64,000 nucleotides of DNA, from the NCBI GenBank assembly GCA_977006965.1, contig OZ345381.1, forward strand, positions 1,674,001 through 1,738,000, in the 5' to 3' direction. Each line of letters opens with the position of its first letter. The stretch's first letter is position 1. Shown here one piece after another: positions 55,295-64,000 of this stretch. Position numbers and translations under genes: made by a program. Origin of the DNA: Phymatolithon calcareum (lineage: Eukaryota > Rhodophyta > Florideophyceae > Hapalidiales). Under the pieces are notes generated by a model. That model had not been told where the DNA came from. It saw only the letters and a program-made list of their open reading frames with translations, and did no database searches.

Positions 55295-57323
55295 TTTTTT
55301 TGCAACTGTTTAGTTGTTTATTTGAAAGCCCTCATTAGCACTCCTAAGGCTGACGGGAGCAGCTTTTTGTAACTTGTTCATTCTAGTTTTTTTATTGCAA
55401 TTTTTTTTAAAGCCCCGCAGTCATACGAATATACGGGCAGGGCTTCCTCAGGTGCTGCCCTCGCTAGGGCGGCTCTACTCTTATGTCTGGCATTCTATCT
55501 GGGACCTTAGCATGTGTTGGGTTTTTTTTGATTGCTCTTCGTAACAGTTTCGAGGCGCCGCTTCTTCTTTCAGTACAGGTCTTCTTCATGCTGCATACTC
55601 TCGATGATGCTTTTGCTGAAGAGCAAAAGGTCATCTAATGCCTTCTCAGTTGCCGCTCTGTCGTCTTCCTTGAGTTCATAGACCGACAAGTTGCGATCCA
55701 GGGTCTTCATGTGCTGTCTGACTTTGTTTCCGAATCTATCTGCCATCAGTGTGGTAGACACTTGGGGAAATCTTCCAAAGGCGTACTGAACCGCCAGTTG
55801 CCTGTGTTTCAGTTGTGGAAATTTGAGTATTGCGGGGAGTTCTCTTGTCTTGTCGTACGGAATTTTCCTCTTTCTCTTCGATTCCAGGCTCTCTCCTTCC
55901 TTTTTCAGGAATGCTGATCGGAGTTCTTCTGCAGATTGGTTCTCTATTATGTGCTTCATCGCTTCATCAAACGGTTCTCTGGTTTCCATCGATGTGATGT
56001 CGTTACTTGTGGCTTGAAGCTCTTCTGAATTCCTTCTCTCTGGTGGTTGCATCAGAAACTTTTCTTTCCTCGCTATTGTCCTTCTCAGCATCTTGAAAGC
56101 TAGTATTTCCCGTCGATGGGAAGCAGCTTGGATTCGACATATTAGGCGAAGTCTATCCGTCTTTCCTCGTGCCAGTGGCCCGAAGACTTGTCTGAAAAAC
56201 GTTTGTTCCACTTCCTTGACCGCGCTCTGGACATTATCTGTCCACGGTGTTAAGTGCATAGCGTACTCCCAGCGTGGCTGGATTAATGCCTTGTATACTT
56301 GGATGCATTTATGTATGCCAATTCCCTTCTTGAATACCCCTAGTGCACGGAGCTCGTACAGAGCGATCCTAGCCTTCTTGAGGCGCTGCAACATCAATGT
56401 TCATTCTAGTGTATCGCCTGGTCCCTAATACATGGACTCGTCGTTCTCCATGTTGTCAATTATGGTGACGCTGTAGAGTAGTATGAAGTCTAATGCCTTT
56501 TCTGTTCTTAACATCTCTCAGGGGTCCAGTTCATACTTTTTTAGGTTCATGCGTATGGTCTCCAGGTGGCGCTCTGCTGCCGTTCCGAATGTATTCGATA
56601 TTAACGTCGTGCTCACGTGAGGGAACCTTCCGCTTGCGTATCTTATGGCCAGCTGTCGATGTCTCACCTTGGCAAACCTGAGGATGGCCGGAATCTCATC
56701 AGGTTTGTCGTACGGCATTTTCCTCTTTCTTCTTGCTTCGAGCCTCGTGCCTTCTTTTGCGAACAGAATTCGTCAGAGTTGGCCTGGAGATTTCCCTTCC
56801 TGCATATGTTTGAAGCGGGCCGCGAACTGTTCTTGTTGCAGCATCGCGGCAATATTGCGACTTGCCCACTGTAGTTTCTTGAAGTTTCGCTCTTCCCTTG
56901 GCTTGGATATGATAGCCACCTTCCTTTCCTTTCCCCGTCGCAGCATCTTCAGCGCTAATATTTCTCTCCTATGTTCTGGTGATTGGATCCTGCACAGAAG
57001 ACGGAGCCGCTCGATCATTCCACTTGTCGTACCACCGAATACTTGGAAGAAGAAGGTTCTTCTACTTCTTTGGTAACTTCTTGTACCTCTGAGGTCCACG
57101 GTGTGAGATGGATAGCGTATTCCCACCTTGGTTGGATCAACGGCTTGTAAATGCGTATGGCTTTCAGGGTGTTTATCCCCCGAATGAATACCCCAAGTGG
57201 CTTCAGTTGGTGTACCGCTGCTTTGGCGCTTTTTATGCGCCTGATTGTGCTTGTGACCGTAATTCCGGTTGGTCCTAGAGATATCACGAGACATGAAACT
57301 TCAGGTACCTGCGAAAGGGTCTG
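55295..57323 (-). mobile_element. LINE-A3 in unit 2, carrying LINE-A4
   Basis: LINE-A sequence fills the gap between CGCTAT (left) and GCTCATTTTTCCGCGG (right) of the array, which are adjacent in unit 1 (43801-43825). Own sequence is about 55295-55386 and 56398-57323; coding parts at 56518-56718, 56773-57294 and 57015-57329 are frameshifted C-terminal RT. A clear TSD was not found; the left T-run makes the border uncertain by a few bases. Confidence 0.7.
55387..56397 (-). mobile_element. LINE-A4 nested in LINE-A3, 12-bp TSD
   Basis: Flanked by TGTTCATTCTAG at 55375-55386 and 56398-56409. Minus strand, 5'-truncated. Carries an intact C-terminal frame at 55570-56397 (275 codons) with the same phrases as the other LINE-A copies (P-R-W-E-Y-A-M-H-L-T-P-W; K-R-K-I-P-Y-D-K-T-R). 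Confidence 0.85.
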
Positions 57324-57532
57324 GCTCATTTTTCCGCGGTTGTGTTCCGGTATCGCTCACGTGCGGGGAATGGGGCATGCTTGGTGGGCGCGGTAATTAA
57401 TGTCGGCAACACTCCAGCACTGGATGACTCTTGTTTCCGTCCATGTCACACGGGCTAACTCACACGGGCTAAATGCATGCGATAACGAAGTGCATCACAC
57501 TTTGTATATACACATAAGCATGTGGTATGACC

Positions 57533-58623
57533 AGATCTTCCTGTCCTGTAATGCACGCACTTGCGCGCGGTACAGGATCCCTTCGGTTGCTGCGAAGGGA
57601 CGCTCCCCGAAAGGGGCGTGCAGGAGGCAGAGAAGGCATTCGGGAAGCTATAAGTTTTCCCACCAAACTCTGCGTTGCGACATGGAATTGCGGCGGCCTA
57701 TCGAACATCACGATGAGTCTCTGCAAGGATTTGAAATACGACATTCTGGGACTCACGGAGACCCACGGGTGGAATTCCGACTCTTGCGCTATCTAGTCTG
57801 AAAGACCCCGTCCCGGAGATCGATACTCTGGCTGCTGTATTGCACTCTACCGTCGTCCGGATAAATGACAGGGCCAAAATGCGCGTCTCAGTCGAATAAT
57901 TTGACGGCGAGCCACGCGAAGCTCTTCGCCTCACAGAGGAGGAGTGGGGGCTCGTTTCCCCTCCTTCCCGGAGGATCGCGTCCCGTGCAGGATCTTTCGC
58001 AGACAAGCTGGTGAAAGCAGCAAAACGGAAAGCAGCACAGAGCAAACTGGAGCACGTCCAACTAGACGACGACGACCTGGTAAATATCCTGCATTTCAAG
58101 TATCTTGGAGTAATGCAATCTGCAGATGGGGACTCCTTGGTTCCCGTAAACCACGGCGTCGAAATCGCCTGGTCTCGCTATCAAGACCTCAAACGAGTTC
58201 TGACGAGCAAGAAACTGCCCACGAGTCTACGTATTCGTCTTTTTGGTTCCTCTGTTCTATCCACGCTCTTATACCGTTGCGAATCGTGGAAATTAACGGG
58301 AAAAGTGCTGAAGAAATTCAAGTCAACAAGCGCCAAGATGCTCTCGAGAATATCGGAAAGGCCAATTGCCGACGAGACCAGAACACCCACCATAGACGTG
58401 ATAATGCGAGTCAGAGGCCTTCGATGGAACTGGCTTGGTCACATTCTCAGAATGGACGAGCGCCGCCTGGTCCGCCAGGTGCTGATCCAATGCGTCAGAC
58501 CAACTCATGAATCAATCTTTGGTGACTTACCTAACCTAGACATCCAAACCGCAGTTCAGCTCGCTAACAATAGAGTAGAGTGGAACTTAGACCCTCGAAT
58601 CGCTGAGCAAAATGAATGAATGA
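57533..58623 (+). mobile_element. RTE-like LINE with internal deletion, 13-bp TSD
   Basis: Flanked by ATGTGGTATGACC (57520-57532) and ATGTGGTATGGCC (58624-58636); unit 1 has the site once (about 43989-44001). The left part encodes the start of an AP-endonuclease domain (A-T-W-N-C-G-G-L-S then L-G-L-T-E-T-H-G-W); the right part, 58011-58619, encodes the end of an RT (K-Y-L-G-V-M then R-W-N-W-L-G-H-I-L-R-M). The middle is missing. The tail is AATGAATGAATG, as in the short relative at 32229-32416. Because both ends are present, the deletion happened within the element, not by 5' truncation. Confidence 0.85.
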
Positions 58624-58636
58624 ATGTGGTATGGCC

Positions 58637-59807
58637 GAAATGGGAAAAAGGCGGGTCAACAGTTTTGTCGCACGGCTTCTTTTGTCTTTGGCATACGGAC
58701 CAGTGATGTGCTAAAGAGCGGAGGATGACCGGGAATCGTTTTCATCAGTACCGGCACTCAGTTGAAGTGGTTCTCGTTTGTTCACTCTCTCGAGACTGCA
58801 ATATGGGAACTAGTCTCCAGAACGTGTTCTATCTTAACTCGGCTGTGATCGCCACCGCGAGGATAGCTAAATTGCGTAATATAACGTTGACCCGGAAGAG
58901 AGGTGACCCCTCAGCTCATTTAGTGGGATGAAAGCGGATCGGCTTACCAAACGAAAAAAACAGGCAAATGTCCGGGACCTTCCACGCACGTTGATTGAAA
59001 GGATATTTGCAGACCGGATAGAGTAAGAATGCACTCTCGGTCCAAAGCAGAGCTGTCTAAGGAATGATCTGGTCAGGAACAATCATACCTTTCCACCTTT
59101 CCATGCATATTATTGTGGAAAACGGCATTGTTTGAGTGATTGTCGCCAAGGGGCCTCTTTTCAACATGCATCATTTACTTCGACCATGAACTGAAAGAGA
59201 TGAGTAAAGGTAAAGGAGAAAAAGTTTTTGTTAATCCAGGATTACAGACCGTCTACGCATTGGCGAGCTCAAACTGTTAATCGTCAACCACGTGCCGCAG
59301 TACGCATATTCTTGTGTGAGTCCTCTCGCATTGAGGCTACAATAGATTTGAACGTGCGTTCGGCGTCATGCTTCTTTCGACTGTGGCGCCTGACGTCATG
59401 TAGTAACAGATCGGCGTTCTTGACGTATCCGATCTTCATTATTAGAACTGAGCTGTAAAACCTTTTCAAGCTCAGCCTCTTTGATTGTAGAAAAGATGCT
59501 GTTCTCGGCGGCGATGATATGTAACTGGAATCGATAAGAATGTTAGATGTCGTGCTTGCTGTCGGAAGAAGGTATCATTTGTCATGGAGCTGCTATATCA
59601 ACGGAAAAAGTCCGGCCGTCAAGGATTCAGGCTGAAAGCACGACTGACAGACCCGTCCCTCGACGACACGTTTTCAAGGAACATTATGGGCAAGGCCTTC
59701 GAGGTGCATGAAACGGGAGCGAAGATGACTGTTTGCAGGTACTCACTGTGTCAGAATGGATTTCAGACATCTAATCATCCCTTTCCTGTCCACACTTGGT
59801 TGCTTTT
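58637..59807. repeat. Array segment, unit 2 (copy of 43990-45145)
   Basis: Strong similarity throughout, including the words ACCGTCTACGCATTGGCGAG and GCATGCTTC-like stretches. No supported gene. Confidence 0.6.
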
Positions 59808-60132
59808 GCGGCTCGCTGCAGCGGACACAGAGACTGTGCAATGGACGCTGCTGCTCTGTTCTCCAAATCTGATCCAACGTGTGGATGAAATTCGACATCG
59901 CCCGAATACCTACCTTCCATTGATTCGGGCGTAACCTTGGTGGAGAGTTTTTATCCTTAGTGGATCCGGCTGTGCTTAACGACGAGCCCATACTCATCCC
60001 TCGAGGCCATTGCATCTCCGTTTATAACTCCTGTCTGTCTGAGCCGGTTCGAATAGGCTCATATCTTGCTGCAGTCACTGAAGAGCAAATACGAAAAGTG
60101 TAGAAATGAGACGCAGACTGGAACGTAAGTTC
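59808..60132 (+). pseudogene. Pseudogene piece of the SRPBCC/fascin gene (codons ~109-262), unit 2
   Basis: Copy of 45146-45475, with the same internal shortening and more substitutions. Confidence 0.75.
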
Positions 60133-60848
60133 TATGACGAAGTAAGACGGAAAGACGGTGTTTGCAAATTGTAGAGGATTCGCACGGCAGGCCCCGTCAT
60201 GTCATGTGTATGGCTCGAGTTGTCATCAATGCTAAGTTGAAGCACCCCAGCAAACCGATTAAGAACTGGAAAAAGTAGTGTTGTCTTTGGAAGCTCCCGC
60301 AGCGAAAATGATGTCTCCCTCGGTAGTACATCGGCGCAAGTAGACACAATGATCTTCGCGAGCACGGCCGGTGCGTTCCGGTGCAGCACGGAACGTACAG
60401 TGCTCAGCACAGCGCTACCCGATATGCCCGGCGGACCCGCGATGATGGCGACGGCTCGCGGGAGAGAGCGCTCACCATCTGCCGTTAAATGCGGTTCGTC
60501 CATGCACACCAGCGGAGCGTACAACGGAAGCAGACGATCCGGTAGCATATTGCTCGCGGTCACGTTGTAGCACTCGTTGCCGGGATTATTTTCCTCTTCA
60601 GGCGAGAGAAGCAGCGTGGACAGGCAGCCCCGCAAACAAACGATTCCATCGCCGATTGCATATCAATCTGCTTCGACTGCACGGGTCGCAAGAAAGCGAG
60701 CGAACACAGTCGCAGACGCCAAAAGGGCGAGAAAAAAGATGAACGGTGCGAATGCGCGTGTGCGTGCGCGGACCTGGATAACGAACCAACGTCGTGCCAG
60801 CCGGGTCCGCTGCGCTGCACTAAACATTCCGTTCTGAAGTTGAGGCGT
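60132..60848 (-). pseudogene. Truncated glycosyltransferase head, unit 3 side (broken)
   Basis: Same extent and same foreign tail as the ORF at 45471-46163. The ancestral start codon is ACG (60846-60848); the next in-frame ATG is 7 codons later. A TGA lies near codon 60, at the end of the signal-anchor/stem. It retains the L-A-R-R residues missing from copy 2. Confidence 0.75.
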
Positions 60849-61297
60849 GGAGCTCGCATGCTGAGCAGTGCACCAACGCTACGAATCCAAGGCCTTACCG
60901 AAGTGGCGTCCCGAGTGTGCGAGCGCGGACGGAGGTGACATGTTTGAGACGGCGAGGAGTACCATACAGAAACACGTGGTGTGCGCGGAATGGGTGAAGA
61001 GGCGGATCAACTGTTCTGTGGAATTCCTCATCTGCACGGACCAGCGATGCGCGAAATTTATGAAATGTCATATCAGTATAATCGAAGAGAGTGACTGAGA
61101 ATCTTATCGAACAGGCTCGGTGAAATTGATGAGCTAAGGCCTGAATTTCGAGTCGGAACCTGCGATATCGGAATAAAAACCGGTTCAGAACCCGAATGGA
61201 GCGATTTGCAAGGTGACATCATCCAAAGGTGTGTTAAAATGCCGGCAGAGAAAATCACGTGAAAGTTAATGAAATTCTGGCGGAAAAATAGGATTCC

Positions 61298-61612
61298 TTA
61301 TCTTGCTCCGTCAGCTACACCGTCGAGGGGAGAGGGGAGTATCCCGCCGAAGCCATCACCGGGAAAGTATACAGCAGCGGGTTGAGACGGATGTGAGCAC
61401 ACGCGAGAGAGTGAAATTGAATTAGTGGTCCAAACTAGCCCATTGAAAGCAAGCTTCCGGACAGAGGTGGTGTACTTGTGCGACGGTGGAGAAAAGTCCG
61501 TGGCAAAGCGACAGCAGAGCAGGTCAAAAGAAGTACCAAGATGTTGTGCTGAGCTAGTTGAATGCCGGCCTCGCGCGCCAATATCCGGACTCCCCTTTCG
61601 ATCGGCAAACAT
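61298..61612 (-). CDS. ORF conserved in all three units (copy 3, 104 aa), coding status unsure
   Basis: See 41395-41718. Differs from copy 2 by only a few residues. Confidence 0.25.
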   Translation of the reverse strand: MFADRKGSPDIGARGRHSTSSAQHLGTSFDLLCCRFATDFSPPSHKYTTSVRKLAFNGLVWTTNSISLSRVCSHPSQPAAVYFPGDGFGGILPSPLDGVADGAR

Positions 61613-61908
61613 ACGTTCTTCGCCGGAGATGGTGAGTTGATTGCATGATTAGCCTCGCGACGTAGAATGATATAAGCTGTGACATGAATGCTGTTGTTGC
61701 ACCGCATTAATATCATAATATAACTAACGCTGCCCGTAGTTGTTGAGATTATGACATCGCCCTTTCTGAAGAGGTGTTAACTCCCGCGCATGCGACTTTA
61801 TCAAGACAAGGACTGCGTGAATCAAAGATTTTTGACTGTCAGCGCGCGTTGGAATCTATTATTCGCTGTTGACAGCCAACATGGAAGGGTTATTCACAAG
61901 CACCAGAA

Positions 61909-62091
61909 ATGACCGACACTCAGCAAAACCGACAGGGTAGTCCATCTGCGGCAGACACACGAACAAAGTCGGGTAGTTCCCGGAATATTGAGCTTAGGCA
62001 ACGGCGAAAGAATCGTAACGAGCAAATTTCAGCATTTGGAGTGTTGGTTACCACGTGTGTCACGTTTACACCCTGCATGTACAGTGGGTGA
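61909..62091 (+). CDS. 60-codon ORF upstream of the zinc-finger ORF, unit 3
   Basis: Same ORF as in units 1 and 2, ending at GGGTGAGC. Splicing to an acceptor CAG at about 62184 would join it in frame to the zinc-finger ORF. Confidence 0.45.
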   Translation: MTDTQQNRQGSPSAADTRTKSGSSRNIELRQRRKNRNEQISAFGVLVTTCVTFTPCMYSG

Positions 62092-62194
62092 GCATGCGGC
62101 CCTATGCGAAAAAATTTCGAAGACTGCTCGAAATGCATATTTAACCAGCCCTTACTCTTCGAATGGGAAGACAAACTAAGACAGCTACTCCACC

Positions 62195-62539
62195 ATGTCG
62201 TCCTCAAACAACGAACCCTCAAAAAGCACGCCCTCAACCAGCACGCCCTCAACCAGCACCCCTGCAACCAATATCCCGTCAACCAGCACTCCCAAATCTC
62301 CCCCGAAGGAGAAGTCGGGAACAAACTATGATCCGACGAGGGACGCCTACATATGTCCCTTTTGTGGCAGGGTGGCTATGAGCACTGCTGGCCTCAAGGT
62401 ACGACGAGTTTTCTACACTTTCGGAGCGTGACAAACTTCAGCAATCTAACTTTCCTGATATTTATTTCCTTGTAAAATCTATCAGAATCACCAGAAGTCT
62501 AAGCATTGCGTCAAGAAGACAACGGGAGGCTCTTCTTGA
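62195..62539 (+). CDS. Small C2HC zinc-finger protein, copy 3 (two exons, 85 aa)
   Basis: Exon 1 62195-62398, intron 62399-62485 (87 bp, GTACGA...ATCAG), exon 2 62486-62539. Ligands C54, C57, H70, C76. It has the longest Ser/Thr/Pro repeat, from a 15-bp DNA repeat based on CCCTCAACCAGCACG, and lacks the A-K-K-A-I-T-K linker. The residues before the His are S-T-A-G-L-K-N. The tail V-K-K-T-T-G-G-S-S is the same as in copy 1. Confidence 0.7.
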
Positions 62540-64000
62540 GAAGTGAGTGGTAGCACTGTTTCAACTTGAGGCGAAATGTGAGTCTAAATTTTAGAACACA
62601 GTAACGTCTGCGCTCTCCATCATCAGAGCGGCGTGGCGTGACTATTCTACGTCTTCAATTCCAGCTCCTATAAAGCATTATCACACTGCCGTCTCTTCTT
62701 ACATCTGCACTTCTAGGTCTTTTAGTTTGCCCGTCCCCTGTTTCTCTTCCTTCTCCACATTACAAAAACACTGTAGCAGTGCGCTGGTGTGCGTAATCAC
62801 AATTCCACGCATGATCTCTTCTTAGCCTCCGGGCACGAAAAAAAGATTGGGAGCGAGCGAAGACACTACCTCTTGCTCTAGCTTCCAAGTCCGTGACTGA
62901 TGTAGGTCGATCCTTTGGACACCAGGCAGTGAGCTCTGTGTCTCGCCGCGTTTTTCATGCAGACATCGCACACGATCACCTGCTTTCACCTGACTTTCAT
63001 GCACGGATTTTGGGGTAGGGTAATTATTCAGTTTTCTTTTTTCTTGCGGAAAGATCGCCCATGCAGTACTCGTCCTTGCGCTCGGCGTCGTCGTGAAGTC
63101 AGAGTTGGCGATTACAACTGAAAAAGATTTTCGATGTGACTCGCGTTGCCGCCTTTGCTAGGTTTGAGTATCCCGTGAAAGAGATGAAGAACCGGTTAAA
63201 ACGGTCGTCGATTATACGCGTAGCCCGTGAAGCTACCTTCAGTGTGATTCTTCTGCGCGCGGCCGAGCAGACGCTGCGCACATTCTTGCAATTCACGGAA
63301 CGGGGTTCCAAAATAGAATTTGAAGTATGCATGGTTAGTTGATGCGGTTCGAAGCCTACGCGTCGGCCTCCTGGACATCATTCGCAAGACCTCGAAATGA
63401 GCACACTTCTCTGTTCTTCGATGACGCGATATCGTTGGCTCCTGTGCACTTCTTATCGCCGCAAGTCTTCCCAGTCGTGTCGAGAGCGCAGAGGGAGTCC
63501 TACGAGGCAATCGATCGGCGTTACACACGGCATGGACGTCACATATCAGCCGCTTGGACAGAAACACAGAGAACTATTATCGCACAAGACGGACACTCTG
63601 CGCTATGCTCATTTTTCCGCGGTTGCGTTCCGGTATCGCCACTTGCGTGGATTGGAGCATGCTCGGTGGGCGCGTTAATTTATGTTGACAACACCCGAGC
63701 ATACGAGGACTTTTGTTTCTGTCCATGTGCCAAAAATCACACACGGGCTAAATGCATGCAATAACGACATTCATCACACACTGCACACAGAGGGACGGGG
63801 TATGAACAGAATGGGCAGGAGTAAGATCAACAGCTTTGTCCCACAGATCCTTTTGTTCGCAAGTGGACCTGTGATGTGCTAATGAGCGAAGTATGACTGG
63901 GAATCGGTTTCACCAGGACCAGTACTCAGCTTGAGCTGGTTCTTCTTTTTACACTCTCGAGACTGCAATATGGGCAACCAGTCTCCAGAATGTCGTCTAT
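62540..64000. repeat. Array unit 3 continuation, no supported gene
   Basis: 62540-63780 matches 42650-43985 of unit 1 and includes the SRPBCC pseudogene piece at 63115-63237. 63780-64000 begins the common segment again (compare 43990-44200), so the array continues past the window. Confidence 0.6.

Larger units (their letters stand above)
40743..64000. repeat. Tandem segmental array, three units (third incomplete)
   Basis: Unit 1 runs from the glycosyltransferase start (40743) to about 45470. Unit 2 starts beyond the truncated glycosyltransferase head (46164) and ends at about 60131. Unit 3 starts at about 60849 and passes the window end; 63780-64000 already repeats 43990-44200. In each unit the order is: glycosyltransferase upstream region, zinc-finger gene, pseudogene pieces of the SRPBCC gene, and a common ~1.5-kb segment (43990-45470 = 58637-60131). 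Unit 1 is about 5.4 kb to the next head. Unit 2 is 14 kb because of inserted elements at about 48010-50740, 51003-55022, 55295-57323 and 57533-58623. Confidence 0.85.

Overview
The window reads as nuclear DNA of a multicellular red alga (a florideophyte, Chondrus crispus-like; the species is inference). The main evidence is a plastid-targeted phycoerythrin gamma subunit, a linker/chromophore protein found only in red algae, plus a lumenal Psb27 with a twin-arginine signal. Host genes are mostly intronless and sit in small islands separated by long tracts of decayed transposable elements. No bacterial operon structure, CRISPR array, rRNA or intact tRNA was seen.

Layout. 0-12 kb is TE debris: a small MULE DNA transposon with complete ends and a target-site duplication (TSD), a hAT-like element, a tRNA-like repeat, and a decayed gag-pol region with a CCHC knuckle. 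12.7-17.3 kb is gene island 1: a 261-codon ORF and a 468-codon multi-pass membrane protein in the same frame, separated by one TAG, then on the minus strand a fusion of a fascin-like beta-trefoil with a START/SRPBCC domain. A spacer-free 44-bp palindrome lies upstream of that gene. 18.4-23.4 kb is a nested pile: a LINE split by a solo LTR, then an internally deleted LTR retrotransposon (gag-integrase-chromodomain) that carries a younger LINE insertion and is followed by an inverted partial copy of itself preserving the empty site. 23.4-34 kb holds copia-, LINE/RNase H-, RTE-, hAT- and solo-LTR remnants.

34.0-40.7 kb is gene island 2: phycoerythrin gamma (-), a mitochondrial carrier of the NAD/FAD/pyrimidine-nucleotide type (+), Psb27 (-) and a type II membrane GALNT-like glycosyltransferase (-) that has lost its DxH metal-binding motif. 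Psb27 and phycoerythrin gamma are both photosynthetic; the other genes show no shared pathway.

From 40.7 kb to the window end runs a tandem segmental array. Each unit holds the region upstream of the glycosyltransferase, a small two-exon gene for a single C2HC zinc finger, pseudogene pieces of the 15.7-17.3 kb fascin/SRPBCC gene, and (units 2 and 3) a truncated glycosyltransferase head. The three zinc-finger genes keep their frame, splice sites and Cys/His ligands, but differ at helix positions that contact DNA in classical fingers. Unit 2 has been inflated by nested LINE insertions whose TSDs and empty sites can be read against units 1 and 3. I consider the zinc-finger array the most unusual feature of the window.
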